From Parasponia andersonii (lineage: Eukaryota; Streptophyta; Magnoliopsida; Rosales; Cannabaceae): a DNA stretch of 64,000 nucleotides. The notes under the pieces were generated by a model that was given only the letters and a program-made list of their open reading frames with translations, did no database searches and was not told the DNA's origin. A program made the translations under genes and the position numbers. Location: positions 389,087 to 453,086 of the forward strand of contig JXTB01000307.1 in NCBI GenBank assembly GCA_002914805.1. Reading direction: 5' to 3'. Below, piece after piece: positions 35,491-48,899 of the stretch; position 1 is the first letter of the stretch; each line of letters begins with the position of its first letter.

Positions 35491-36885
35491 AGTACGAGTG
35501 TTTTTCCTCCATTTATATTTCTTGGAGTATTTTTCAGAATTACATTTCTAAAGGTTTGAGAGAAGCTAAAAAACTAAAATATCTCGAGGAGAATAAGACA
35601 GACTCAAATTTTGTGATTATCAGTCACAAATCAGAGTTATATTCTTCCATTTATATTTCTAGGAGTATTTTTTAGAATTACATTTCTAAGAGTCTCAGAA
35701 AAGCTAAAAAATTAAAATATCTTGAGAAAAATAAGACAGACTCACATTTTGTGACTAACAGTCACAAATCAGAGTTACATGATACAAAATTATGACTCAT
35801 GAATGAAGTGACTATTGGTATCACATATAAAACTACTAATAGAGAAAATGTCATGATTTTTCTTGTAAACTTGGATTTGTGTTAGACAAATATTACTAAG
35901 CTATTGTTGGCCAATAAGGAATATTTATCTTCTTTTGTAAGGTTGGCACAAACTTTATGAATAGGAGTCACAAATCACGATAAGATGTCAAAATTGTATA
36001 AATTACGGTAAAATAATCTCACAATGCCTGTAACGATGAAAAATATACTGTGATTTTGAGTCTCAAAATTGTGACCACGGGTCATAAATCGTGACTACTT
36101 CCAATTATGAAGTTAGTAACAATAGAAAATAAAATTTCTTTCGAGAAAAAAAACCAATGAAAAACAAAATTAAGATCACAAACTGTCAAAAAATTGTGAC
36201 AGGTTGTCACATCTTTTAGTATATCACGTAAGAACATTTTCGGAATGACTCAGTTATGCCATATGAGCTTTGACATAGCCTGATGTCATTCTATTTCGGA
36301 AATTTGACTGAAGTAGTCTTTTTTTTTTTTGTAACTTGACGTTTTTAGTCTTTTTTTTTTAGAATGACTGACTCCAAAAATACCCCTTCTATAAATAGCC
36401 TTTAACTATTTTTTCTTACTACCAGTCACAAATGTGCGACTGTTAATTACACTTAAATAAAATCTCTCAACTATTCGTAATGATGTAAAACAAACTGTAA
36501 CTTTCAGTCACAAAATTGTGATTAACTATAACAAAATTATGAATAATCTAATAATTCAAAACATACCTCAAAATGTGTCAAAAATATTGTGACACATAGT
36601 CACAAAAATTTGAATACTAATCATGATATAAAACAAATTATGAATATTAGTCATAACAATATGACACTATTCATGTATTCGAAAACTCATAATATTCGTA
36701 ACGATGTGAAATAAAATGTAATCATCAGTAACAAAATTTTGTGGACTAGGAATAAGGTAGAAGAGCAATTTCAAAATAATTATTTTTTTTCTAAGACTAA
36801 AAAAGTCATTACTTTGTACTATAAAAGTCATTTTGAATAAAATACTAGAAAAATCAAGTTGCCAAAAAAAAAAAAAAAAGGGTAC
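35490..36885. repeat. TTTGTGAC/GTCACAAA-rich dispersed repeat, copy B (inverted)
   Basis: Same family as 2260-3560 but on the opposite strand. The block at about 35825-35935 is the reverse complement of 2840-2950, and 36775-36870 matches the reverse complement of about 2265-2375. It carries many TTTGTGAC/GTCACAAA half-palindromes and no plausible ORF. It appears to have inserted into the broken UGT. The edges are approximate. Confidence 0.6.
35504..35780. repeat. 138-bp tandem duplication
   Basis: Two copies lie about 35504-35641 and 35642-35779. Matching anchors tccatttatatttct (35508 and 35646) and tcagagtta (35631 and 35769) are both exactly 138 bp apart. Confidence 0.85.
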
Positions 36886-37035
36886 TGCTACCCTTAATTT
36901 TCCTTCCTTTTTTCACTCGATCTTGCTTCAGTTCGGCTATTTATCACCACTTCTGTGAAGGAAGGGTCAGGCTTCCTTTAGCAGAGCCAACAGTGTCATT
37001 ATTCTCGAATCATACCCAGCTCTAATGAAAGATAA

Positions 37036-37112
37036 TCCTCGATGAATACCCGAGTTCTCGTCAAGTCAGTTGGATACTTTCGAACACTACTTTAATAGGC
37101 TGGAAAATGAGG
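37036..37112 (+). pseudogene. possible end of exon 1 of the broken UGT
   Basis: At about 37080 the sequence reads FEHYFNRLENE followed by gtacgt. In position and pattern this resembles the exon 1 end of genes 3 and 4 (FDNLEEQ or FDSLEEE then GT). Preceding bases (gtcaagtcagttggatact) weakly resemble the matching part of gene 3. If real, it is the piece of the broken UGT left on the far side of the repeat insertion. The homology is short. Confidence 0.35.
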
Positions 37113-38412
37113 TACGTTTAACGAATTCCTTTACTAGATATAACTTCAGCCACATTTTTCAGTCAATGAACTTATCTGATCTATACACCCTGATAACACA
37201 TACTACTACGCATGTTTGAGCAAATAAATTAACGTCTTAAAGTCTTTAAATGGAAATGCTACGCTCCCATTTGACAAAAATTAATATCTCTTAACTGTTT
37301 GAATCCATCAGGTACACACATATAGATGAGTAGCACACATAACATAATGTATTCAATATTCCTTGTAAATTATTATATGTATGCTAATCTTTTCAAATAT
37401 CTGCTATTTTTCCTTTTTTTTCGCCGTTACACTTCAACGTACTTGAGTCATCTCACACTTACAAGGAAGTGTATGTAGACTATTACTTCGTATATACATT
37501 TTTAAGCACGAATTATTACATTTATTTGCCGTTAGTAGAAACAAGTTCAAAGGCAAATTCTATTCGATGTTATAACCCGTAGGTTTTAGGATAAGATCTC
37601 ATCACTAAACATAGAAAACACGCACGTCAACAAGAATCGCATTGGTGAAACTTTTTGATTTTTACTCTCTCTGACTAATCGATCACTGAGGCTAATCTGA
37701 TCCTGAAACTATTTAACAATGCATTTATGATTGTTCCAACTCTAATCGGTGTATATTCGCGGGCCCTACAGGTAATTGTAGACCATAATATAAATATATA
37801 ATATATACAGTTAGATTCTTAAGACTAGTAAACATCTTAGCCACGAAGCTAACCTAGAGCGTCAAAACTCATGTGTTGTCGATGAATAGAATTGATAGCC
37901 TACCAAATAGTATATAGATGAATTAATAGCCACTACTTACAATAGTGAGAGCGTTACGTTATATAGCACTACGTATGACATTTATGGACTAGTGTCCTCC
38001 TAGCTGCAACAATAACTGGCTGAAAGTTACTCAAACCTACTTTCTGCAATGACTGTGGAAAGAGCTCTAACAAAAATGTGTCCAACTACTACATTTAAAG
38101 CAGTAAAGAGACCAGTGAGACCAGATAAGTTTTGTACGTTGCTCTAAGAAGTGGTCCTTTTGATCGCTAGACGACAGAGATGGGTATTTGCGCATAATGC
38201 ATACGCATGTGATCACACAACTATTGGATATTTTGACATCTTCTTTGGGCTCTTTGGCCATGAACTCTTTCATTTTCAGCAGCTGCAATTAGACAAGACA
38301 TTCTCTAGCCATATTCAATGTATATGTATGCGTCACTGGAAACTAACGTAGGAAAACAAGAGAGAGATTCAGAGTGAGTGAGGGAAAAACTAATGCTTGT
38401 TTATATTGAAAA
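37113..38412. other. intergenic, upstream of UGT gene 4
   Basis: No gene or clear repeat. I could not find a second exon for the broken UGT here. Short open frames near 38067-38351 do not resemble known proteins. Confidence 0.5.
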
Positions 38413-39932
38413 ATGGAGAAACAAGAAAAAGCCCTTGTAGCTCATGTGCTCCTACTTCCACTGCCTATTCAAGGCCATATAAACCCAATGCTCCAGTTCT
38501 CAAAGCGTCTAAACTCCAAGGGACTGAAAATCACACTAGTTACAGCCTTCATTAACCCTGTGTCCATACAAGCACGAGCAGGAGAAATCGGGGTCGAAAC
38601 CATTTCTGATTCAACAGAAGAAAGCAATCCAGGAAATATCGAAGCTTTTCTCAATCGCTTCTTTCAACTTGTTTCCCTCAAGTTACCACAAGTTGTAGAG
38701 AAGCTAAAAAGCGTTGGTCACCCAGCTAGTTGGCTTGTCTATGACTCGATCATGCCATCAGCTCTAGACATTGCCAAACAGCTTGGCCTCTTCGGAGCTC
38801 CATTCTTCACCCATTCATGTGCCGTTAACGCTATATACTACATTGTCCATCGAGGTCTGCTTAGAATTCCGGTTGGGGATCAGGAGACACATATATCCAT
38901 GGCGGGGCTTCCAGAGCTAGAGATTTTCGACTTACCATCTTTCGTCTATGATAGGAAATCACTCCCATTCATGTTAGGCTATGAGACTAATCAGTTTTAC
39001 AACCTAACAGAAGCCCACTGCATTTTTTTCAACACTTTTGACAGCTTAGAGGAAGAGGTATGCATAAAAACCTTAACGCAGCCTCAGAAGCTAATCCGTC
39101 GTCGCAGAAAAGAATAAGCCCTCGGGCGTTTGTTGTTTATAACATTTAGTCCTAATTATCATGGTAGTAGTTTCAACTTTGCTGATTCACAATTTTGCCA
39201 AATTCTCAGGCAGTAAGCTGGGTAACGAGCCAGTGGCCAGTCAAGAATATTGGACCGACTGTTCCATCAATGTACTTAGACAAGCGAATAACAGATGACA
39301 AAGATTATGGCCTCAGCCTCTTCAAACCTGAAGCTGAGAATTGCAGGAAGTGGCTAGACTCAAAGGGCGATGCCTCGGTAGTTTATGTAGCATTTGGCAG
39401 CTTGGCGGCCCTGGGAGAAGATCAAATGGAGGAAATAGCATGGGGTCTCAAAAGGAGCAGCAGGTACTTTTTGTGGGTAATACGAGAATCTGAACTCAAA
39501 AAACTTCCCAGCAACTTCACGGAGGAGACAGCAGACAAAAGCCTAGTGGTGTCCTGGTGCCCCCAGTTAGAAGTTTTGGCTCACAAAGCAGTGGGGTGCT
39601 TCCTGACTCACTGTGGTTGGAACTCAACGCTTGAGGCTCTGAGTTTAGGAGTGCCAATGGTGGCCATACCACAGTGGAGCGACCAGCCCACCAACGCCAA
39701 ATTTGTTATGGATGTATGGCGGGTAGGGGTGAGGGCAAAGTTGGACAAGAAGGGAATGGTCGCTAGGGAAGAAATTGAGCTTTGTATCAGGGAAGTCATG
39801 GAAGGGAAGAGAAGCTTGGAGATGAAAGGAAACTCAGAGAAGTTCAAGCGACTGGCTAAAGAAGCAGTAGATGAAGGGGGGAGCTCTGATAGGAACATTG
39901 AAGAATTTGTAGCAAAACTGCTATACACATGA
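38413..39932 (+). CDS. UGT74-family glucosyltransferase, gene 4 (2 exons)
   Basis: Paralogue of gene 3. Exons are 38413-39057 and 39210-39932, with a 152-bp phase-0 intron (GAG|GTATGC...TCTCAG|GCA), giving 455 aa. The start [16 protein letters not shown] fits the family. The catalytic His is H22 (IQGHINPM) and the Asp is D111 (LVYDSIMPS). The PSPG box at 39555-39686 starts [15 protein letters not shown] and ends IPQWSDQ, fully canonical. The second half ([26 protein letters not shown]) is almost the same as gene 3, placing both in the UGT74E/AC-like pair. Two acceptor-side positions are unusual: the conserved Trp after YDSxMP is Ser, and the SDG motif reads SDS. Both could alter acceptor choice (inference). 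Role otherwise as for gene 3; the substrate is unknown. Confidence 0.92.
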
Positions 39933-40705
39933 TAATAGACTGTCTATCCCCTATGATATGCGATTAAGTTATGTTCGGCAATTATTGAAAAACAAATAAA
40001 AGTGATATTTGGCAGTTTTGGAGATTCCTGTATATGTTTGCGTGGGGGAATTATTGTTCAATCCAAACCCCAAGGAAAGTATTGTTCCTCGTGAATGAAC
40101 ATTTAATGCCTATTCGTATCTCAATCAAATGAATAACAAATTGGGTATCTTGGAGACAAAAACAATTGGGAATTCTTAGCAACATATTGCATAACAAAGA
40201 ACAGAAGATTTGGAGTGTATGGAAAAACTTTCCTGAAGAAAGCTTCATCAATGATGCAGAACCGCTCAACGGTTCATTTTCTCCCGTTCCTGTATGAGCA
40301 CGCATTTATCTGCATACGTTTTAGCATTCTACACAAAATGTCTCCAGATTTTGTGTGGGAGAAGGAATTTTGTTTATTTTTTAAATATTCATACTGTAAA
40401 CAGGATTCTATAAACTTCATTACAAAGAAAAAATTGGCAGTCTCCCTTAATTTCAGTCAAATACAGATCACCTTTTAGCAAAATACAAAGATAAAACTAG
40501 TAAAGCCTGAGAGTAATAATAAGCCAAAGATAGCCACCCTAAATTTTGTGTGTATATACATTCTTTTTTGTGTGTCAGCACTAATTTTACACTACTAGCA
40601 AGCATGTCTTCCATCATATTGCTAGATTGAGAAAAAAAATTATGTAAGGATGAACCAACTACTTAAAAAAGAAATAGATGGAATCTACTAAACAAGTATA
40701 AACCT
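39933..40705. other. convergent intergenic region, UGT gene 4 / LETM1-like
   Basis: This is the shared 3' side of two convergent genes. It probably includes both 3' UTRs. No further gene is seen. Confidence 0.6.
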
Positions 40706-43700
40706 CTACATTGCTCGATCAGCTGTGTTGGAATCTTCAGTCCGACTGCCCAACTTGACAATATCTTCTACGAGAATCTTCCCCTCTGCAGAGCCAGATC
40801 ACACCAACAATAATCATAATCGTAGATTGATGTAGTTAAATTTTCGGCTTTAAAAACAGTTTCAATTAAATATTGGTCCATTTCTATAAAAAAAGAACAC
40901 AATTCGAAAAAGACAAAATAAAGATATAAAAGAAGACAGATATTAGCTGCAGCTGCAGCTGCTTTCACATTTTTCCCCCGATCCCTGTTCTTATATATAA
41001 CAGGAAGATTTAATGCATTAATTTGTTTGAATGCCTTACTCAAAGGTTGATCTGTAATTAACACGATGTACAAAAGAATTCATGTCTAGTTATTACAGCT
41101 TTACCACTAGAGCCAAGGATCGTCACACTCAGTTTTAGGAAAAAGGAAGCGGTGAGATATTGTATAGAGATATGCAATAAAGAAGAAGCCTTGTGTGAAC
41201 CCAAAATGCGCAACCCAAACGTTAATGCCAACGAAATGGAAACAATTGACTAACCTCTATCCTTGGAAAGACTGCTAATAAGTTCCTGGACACCCTCCTT
41301 CCCCAGTGTATTCTTCAAGTACATTGCCGCACCTGCAACCTCCTCAGGAGTAACTTTCCCGTCAAAATCCCTGCCCACATGGAAATGCCAAAATTTAACC
41401 AAACTAGAAGAAAGCTAAATAGTCCATAAAAGTTGGGGATTGTCGTGAAGCTCTTTCTTAGTTCAACAATCAAACATATAGCAAACAATGATGAAAAAAA
41501 GCTGCACGCATGGAGACAACACGAACGCACAGAAAGCTGTGTACCCTAATCAATTTCTAAATTGCTTAAAGTGACGTTATGTGAAAAGCTGACGAGCTGC
41601 TAATGTCCAGAAAGGTTAAGTTCTGAGCCACATTTCTGGTCTATTACCGACTTCATCTGATTATTTGAGGATGGCATTAGCTATAGCAAAACAAAATATT
41701 CTTATGGCAATGTATTTGTGCTTTCCAAGAGATTTCACAGTGCCATAACCCATGCATCTACAATCAAAGTGTTATCATCCTGAATTGGCAAAATACCATA
41801 GCCTTCCTAGTAAGAAAACAGCTGAATATACAGGGATCAAGTAGTGGACACAATTAACCACCTGTCAAGTAGTCGCCAACGATCACCAATTTTAGCATCC
41901 ACATCATCAATTTCCTTCTCAAGATTTTGAAGCATTGCATCAACCTGAAAAATAAATAATGCCAAATAAAATAAAAGCACACAGGTTCAAAACAAGTTGG
42001 TGTACAAAGAAATGCACAGTGTACCATTGGCATAATAACTGAAAATAAATTGCTTACTCTTTCTACGAGTGCTGATGAAACTTCATCACCATCAGCTACC
42101 TCATTCTCATTCTCACTTTCCACTCGGGCGGCTATATATGCCTTCATGGCATCCTTTTCTCCGTCCATACCCTCCTTGTCCACCATGCTGTTATATAGTT
42201 CAATCTGAAGACACCAAAAATGAGCAAGATATTTTCACTAAAGGTCAACAAATTTACACCAGAAGACAAACAATGCATATTTGACTTAAATATGCTTAGC
42301 AACGACGGAAATCTTTAAAAGAAGAAACAAATTTAATGATACAAATTTGCAAAGTATACTTTGGTCATTAAATTTAATGATACAAATCACATGTTTTTCT
42401 AATTTTTGAATTCACATGACCATAGGAAAGGAGCAGAAGGTTTAATGATACAAATTTCGTAACATAAGCATCATTTAGGAAAAATGCCCAATGCATACCA
42501 CAGTGTATATAAAGTACACAAGTAGAAACAGAGCTTATAGTTATAATAGGGGAAATAGAAAGCAGAAATAGAGATAACTCAAAAATGCAGATGACATATG
42601 AAGATGAAAATTATGGTTTTCCGTTTGGAAAGCTAACTATTCTACCAATTGAATTGTGTGCATCAATTTGGAAAGAAAAAAATATGGAAAGACTAGCATG
42701 CATAAACTTGCAGCTGACACATATACATGAGACAGAAATATAGGAAACAAGTTTTACAAAGGTTACAAAATCTCAAGCTAAAAGAAAGCCAATGTTCTGA
42801 ATTACCTCTTTGTTCACAAGCCGGAGGAATTCTTCACGTTCCCTACTCACCGACTGCACAAAACAAGTTAAAGTAAATATAACTTCTAAAATTATTTTTT
42901 AAAAAATCCATAGCAAACAACTCATAGTACTATAAATAATAATAGCTTCAAGTACATAGTTCTTACAGATGCAGAAGACAAAACAGCCAATGCACGACTG
43001 AGTTCGCACAACTGCTCTTGCTTTTCCAATGTTCTCGCTCTGGCTTGCTCTTGTGCTTCTCTTGCTGTTGGAATGGTCATCTCTTTCAATGCCACATCCT
43101 CCTGACTACCCTTAGATTCCTTCATTCTTGCTTGTTCTTCTTCTTCTCTCTCTTCCTCCTCCTGAAAGATAATAATTTAGAACCAAGCAAGCAATAAAAA
43201 GAAACATATGAGGGCCAACAGATTTCTATGGCTTAAACCTAACTTAACTAAAATGTTTGGCAGCAAGACTTAATAAAGGCACCATCAACATATGCTAACG
43301 TAGGACAAAAGATAGTCATGGGGCTGGCTGACCCATTTTAATCTTCATTTTCTCATTTATTTTGTAGCTCACATAAGAAACCTAAAAGCAACGCATGAAA
43401 CTATCTCATTTAGAAGAGAAGAACATTGTCCTGATAACTGGTTTTCAGGTTAAATAACACAGAAGACTAGCGAAGTATCAACCTTAATAAGTTCTTCCTG
43501 CATCTCAAGGTACTCCAATTTCCTCCTCCTTTCTGATACAGAATCTTCTGATGGCAAGGCAGTAACTCCAACAGTTCCCACAACCTCATCTGGCAGTGAA
43601 GATAATGTAGCTTGAACAGCTTCCTCTGGTCTCAACTTTCCAGATACAGTGAAGGCCCTGAATGAGGCATCAAGCAAAAATGAAGCACAACATGCATACC

Positions 43701-46476
43701 ATCAAGAAACACATTTAGCTGAAGGAGTTCTTGGGAGAGATCTTATGTCTCTCAAATTACCTAGAAAGGATTAAAAGCGAAGATGGCATTGAATGATTAA
43801 GAGACAAATCCAACCAATCGCGAAGCTGCATAAACAGATTTAACAGTAAGAAGACAATAGCTTGTTAAATCAGGATTTTTTTTTCCCCAAAGAATTGCTG
43901 CCACAGTTTACACCAAAATTTGCAAAGTATACTTTGGTCATGTGAATTCAAAAATTAGAAAAACATGCAAAAGGAGGAAAACAGACAAACCTGCTGGCGC
44001 ATTTCCTCAACTGAAAGCAATCCAAGCATGCCTCGCTCTCTACAATCTTCACGAAGTTCAGCTTCTGACAGGGATTCCACACCCTCTGCTTGGATTAATT
44101 TATCATCTGCTTTAATCCTAGCAGGAAAAGGAAATGAACAACAAAAACATGCTGAGATGCACTCAAGTAATCGAAGCTCATATTAGCTTCTTGAGTCCAA
44201 AGCAATAAGACACAAGCTCAGTTCAACTACGTAAAGTTCAGGGACCCAGAGGGGTTTCTGAATTAGAAATCTTTTGACTTATTTTGAATGTCCTAAACAT
44301 TGAGTAAACCTCTATGTCGTTCAACCATCAATCGGTCGTCCAATTAAATTAGAACCAATTATATTTAGAAGGAAGATTATAAGAAAGAAGCAAGCCTGAA
44401 TAAGAATGCTGTCATGGAAAGCCCAGAACAAAGGTTTGAGATTTAAAAATAAATAAATAAAAATAAAATATATTTAAAAAAGGAAAGAAAGGGAAAAAAA
44501 AAACAGTTAGAATTTGCTTCATGACAGGCCAAAGAACGAGTAGAACACATGTATCAAACACTTTTAATAAGACCACACACACACACACACACATATATAT
44601 ATTTGTATATATTACCTTTGAAGCCTTTTTCGCAGCATGTATCGTAAATATGCATCTGTGCCAAAAGGGCTGATTCCCATATATTTGCACATATTGACTA
44701 GACGGGGCCTGAAAGCAACGAAGATGTGGATCCACCTTAGCGCAAAAAAACTCTTACTATAAATTTTTGTGAATGTATGGTAGAAAAAAACCTGCTGATA
44801 TTATCCAGGGTAAGTTCATCATTAAATAACTTAGCAAAGCTCAAAATCTCCTCATTTGCGACACGGGCACCCTTCCTAAGCTGCAAATAGAACAAAAAGG
44901 TAGCTATAACCACAAGAAAGATTATTGAAATAATCACAGGACTGGAGCACTTAAAAGGAACCCACTCTGTTCAAAAATTCATCCAGATCTTTTGCTGTTT
45001 TTTTAATTTCTCCACTCCTTGAGTTTTGGACTTCCTTTGCCATTTCTTTGGCAGTGTCTTGGAGAAACTTAGCATATTCTATCCTTGCGTTAAGCCTCCT
45101 TTTCAATGCTTCCTACAGTGAGCAAAATGAAGGTGAAGATAAAAACGGAATGAAATATTCAAAGAGTGACTCGAGTGATTCTTTAACCAGATATAATGTT
45201 TTTGGAACCAGTCTGATGAACATTTTAAGATGAAACCATGTACACACTGCATGCGTGCTCCAAATACACGCATGGATATCACACAAAATTTCTATTCCCT
45301 TCCCTATTTATTATTTAAGAGATTTACATAAAGCTAGATTACGCGTTTCATCGGTGTTAATTTTTTGTCGTGGAAAGTAAGTATTAGAAAAATAGTTAGA
45401 GATAGATCCATGAGTCACAACCTGTTCTTTCATCTTGTCTTGGAATGTTGATGGCAACATATTGGGGAACAATTTGAGGAACACAGGAAGCAGAAATTCC
45501 ATGAATGGTACAATGATAAACACTGCAAAAGGAACTAGCCTAAAAATATCAGCCGTGGTACGCGTGAGTTGCTGCCTTTCCCTTCTGGAAAGACTCTTTC
45601 CACCAGCAAGTTTTAATAGCAATCTTGAACAGATTCTCACATCTGCCCATAGGAGCTTAGAGCCGAGCCAATAATGCTGTAATGTCGATACAAACTCCTC
45701 TTTCCAATGAATAAGCTTTTTTGCCCAGTCCTCCCTGCAAGAGAAACAGGAAAGGGGAACAAGGTTCAAATGTGAGATGTGAGATCACATATAACAAACA
45801 GCAAGTAAAGTAAGTTAGTTACATTACACGATTGGAAACGAAAAATGTAATGTTGATAAAGAATTTAATCTAACCTGCTCATAGAAGCTACAGCTCTTAA
45901 GGCAGGACCGATCCCTAGAAAGGTGGTCCACAGTCTGCGCAGAGCGGAGGTGGCAACTTTTTGTTGTTCTTGCAACTTTTTGGCCTTAGCAGCCTTGGCT
46001 TTCGCGGTACTTAAACCTTCAACCGCTTGATCGCATTCCTCAGGAGATGCTTCTTTCCTTTTGTTAGCAACCAATTCTTGGTTTGCCTCATCGTCGCTGG
46101 TGTTTAACTCCTGTGGCTTAGCGGCAGCAGTTGAAGCATGCCGAATGGACATAGACATCATCCATCTGATCCCCAACGGAGCCATGAGTTGGGATCTTCC
46201 ATTTTCTTCATAGTATCCTCTTCTAACCACTCCTCCTATTCCAGATACAGATAATTCTAATTCTAATGCTAAGTCTTCTTCTTCTTCTTCTAAGTGATGT
46301 TTTTTTGATACCGAAAATCCATTAGGAGCCCTAATGCCGTCATCGGCAGTAGTGGCTGTGGGGTGAAAAGCATTATGATGATGCCCAAAGATTTGGAGGG
46401 TTTGGAGTGATCGGTTGGGGGAAATTATGTAATCAGTAATGACTCTTTTTCTTGTGAAAATCGCTCTGGAAGCCAT
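40706..46476 (-). CDS. LETM1: LETM1-like mitochondrial inner-membrane protein (14 exons)
   Basis: Exons in transcript order: 46476-45875, 45734-45422, 45112-44966, 44880-44792, 44708-44616, 44117-43991, 43825-43761, 43657-43483, 43161-42967, 42853-42806, 42204-42058, 41944-41862, 41370-41255, 40785-40706. All junctions are GT-AG and keep one frame, giving 759 aa, the usual length of plant LETM1 proteins. ATG 46476 (MASRAIFTRKR) starts an Arg-rich, acid-poor presequence suited to mitochondrial import. Around residues 250-295 lies the family core: SLSRRERQQL, then the membrane segment IFRLVPFAVFIIVPFMEFLL (264-283) and LPVFLKLFPNMLPSTF. The LETM1 domain continues through FAKLFNDELTLDNISR and ISPFGTDAYLRYMLRKRLQ. 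Coiled-coil, Glu/Arg-rich stretches follow. Near the C-terminus is one EF-hand loop, DRDFDGKVTPEE (694-705), with acidic residues at positions 1, 3, 5 and 12. Known family role: potassium or calcium/proton exchange and ribosome contact at the inner membrane. Its nearest neighbours are unrelated. Confidence 0.95.
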
Positions 46477-48899
46477 TATTGAGGTTTGAGCTTTGAGAGA
46501 GAGAGAGAGGGTGACTATAGAATGAGAAAATAAAAGAAGCAGGGGACGTTCACGCACTTGCTCTGACTTGTCTCAAAAGAAAACTACACAAACAAAAACA
46601 GAATCCAATTTGGTTTCCAAAATCATAAATAAAGAGTTGAAAATGGATACTCTAAATAGTTTGTTTGGCAAAGGAATCGAATTCATAATATTAATTTAAT
46701 TGATCAATATAATTACTATTATATATTGATTTGATAAACGAAAACAAGATTGAATAACTTCACTTACAGAGTCACAGTGAGTGCGTATTTTCGAGCGAGA
46801 GAGACGAGCAAAGCCCTGATATTTTGGAACTGAAAGGCTAAAGCCCCAAAGCCAAATGGGGTTTTAAAGAAAAGAAAAGGAAAGAAAAGAAAAGAAAAGG
46901 AAAGGAAAGGGGCCTTTTAGTCTTTTAATACTTTACTAACTACTGAAGCTTTAGGGCCGGCTCAGCAGAGACGACCATCTCTCTCTCTCTCTCTCTGATA
47001 TCTCTGATATCTCTGTGGGTTTGTTGGGCTATGTGGATTCTACTGAGCCCAATAATAAGTATGCCTGGACCCATTAATCAGGGGTCCGTCCATAGATGAG
47101 TGCTCTACTTCATGTATGGGAGGAGTAGAAGTTATGGAAGCTGAAAATTCCGAACAAATTAATAAAGATTTGCCCTTTGGCGAGCTTTTTCTACTCGTGA
47201 ACAACTTGCCTCTCGCTTGCCCATGGTGCATACAAAATATGGAGAGACCGTAATTCACGCACTTTTGCGGTTGTGAAGTGAAGTGAGTGATTGATTAATT
47301 AAATTTGGTCTAGAAGCAGTATTGCTCCTTCTACTTCCCACTACAATAGATTCTCTTTTGGGGGGGATTATGTATCTACACTGTCACGACTATCTTTAGA
47401 GAATTTGGAGTTATTTTGTTGTATTGTGTGGTGCTTTTACTTATATTATGGAAACTGCATGTCGCTTTTACGCTGGGTATGTATCGTGGCTTTTTCTCTA
47501 CAACCTCTCGCCTTAGCGGACGACAAAAACTGGGTTCCCCACTGCTGGTTTGTTAATGTTAAATTTTTTTTTCTTCTTCTTCTTTTTTTTTTTTTTTTTT
47601 TTTTCTGTCTTTTTGGGTTGGGTTATTGTATTGTTGAGTTAGTATTTTTATGTTAGCAGGTGAGGTGATGATATTTGTTTGGCTTGTTTTACCAAACTCA
47701 CACGTCTGCTGTGTCTTCACTCTGGGGATGAGACTTTGCTGTATTACTGTTATCTGTTATTGAACCTTTTACTGGTTCCGTCTATGATAATCTCTCGAGG
47801 AATCTCATTCCCCCCCCAAAAAAAAATAAAATAAAAAAAAAAAAAAAAATGTCAATGTACTAACAAGGCAAGTTCGAGATATCTTTTATTAAACCTCTTG
47901 TTTTTTATTATGAAATAATTTCTGCTACAAATGGTGTTTAGTAAATCTGCTTTTGTCAAAATATTTCACTTCCAGCTTTTTATTATTGGTAAATCAGTTT
48001 ATTCTTGGTAAATCAGATATTTGCCTAAATTTTGAGAAGCTTCTACTTCCAGCTTTATTAGAATTCAAAATGTTTTAAACAACACAACAATACCAATTTG
48101 GCCATGGATAGTTAAAATTAATAACGATAAAAAGAATTAACCAGGTATGGAAGAAAAGAAAAGTGGGAAAACTCTACCCTGGCTTTAACATCATACTAAC
48201 CAGTAACCATTCTTTAAGAATTAGTTTGCGATGGCTCCCTCTGTCATAAAAATCTGCGAACAAAGAGACAATTTCCAACCGTTATAGTTGCAGTGATATT
48301 TTTTTTTTCCCCTTCTTTACGTAAGCTGTAAGCTGGTAATTTATGCCAAAGTTGTCATCAATGCATCATGTTCGACCGTACAAAGTTCCCAATTTATAAT
48401 CATTCCTAACTTGATAACGGCACATACTAGTGTACAGAAGGAAGGAAGGGTTGCAAAATGAAAATTACATGTTATTATTCTTTGTTTTGCTGAAAATAAT
48501 GATCATCAAAAGGGATTTTGCATGGCTGAATTCCTTATTAGCTGCGTACATATGGAACAAATGTTTGTATATAACAGAACTCTTGCACACAATTTTATAC
48601 TTCAAAAAAACTAGCAACTGTTCCAGATCCTTGCCTCACAAAAACTGACGGATGATATTATCCTGAATTACTCATTCACCTGATTTGTTGCACGGCCCCC
48701 ATTCTGAACTTATTATTAACTTCCAAAGTAACAAGACGCAGCTCCACATCCCCCAATCTTCATCTCCTTCTCCTTCTCCCCTCACAGAACTGAGTGTCTC
48801 CTTTTATTTCCTATGATTTTAATCATATTATCACACACAACTCAAAACGAGAACAAAGCGAAAAGAAAACAATGCTATTCTTTTTTCTTTTTTCTTTTT
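46477..48899. other. intergenic: LETM1-like promoter side and ILK 3' side
   Basis: A (GA)n stretch at 46494-46509 lies in the probable 5' UTR of the LETM1-like gene. An (AAAGA)n-like tract lies at 46866-46914 and a (CT)n tract at 46979-46996. No further gene is supported. Poly-T (47582-47604) and poly-A (47817-47849) tracts are present. The ILK 3' UTR should lie just below 48900. Confidence 0.55.

Noticed and set aside
37700..38360. Possible second exon of the broken UGT
   Set aside because: I found no PSPG-box remnant or other UGT motif on either strand.
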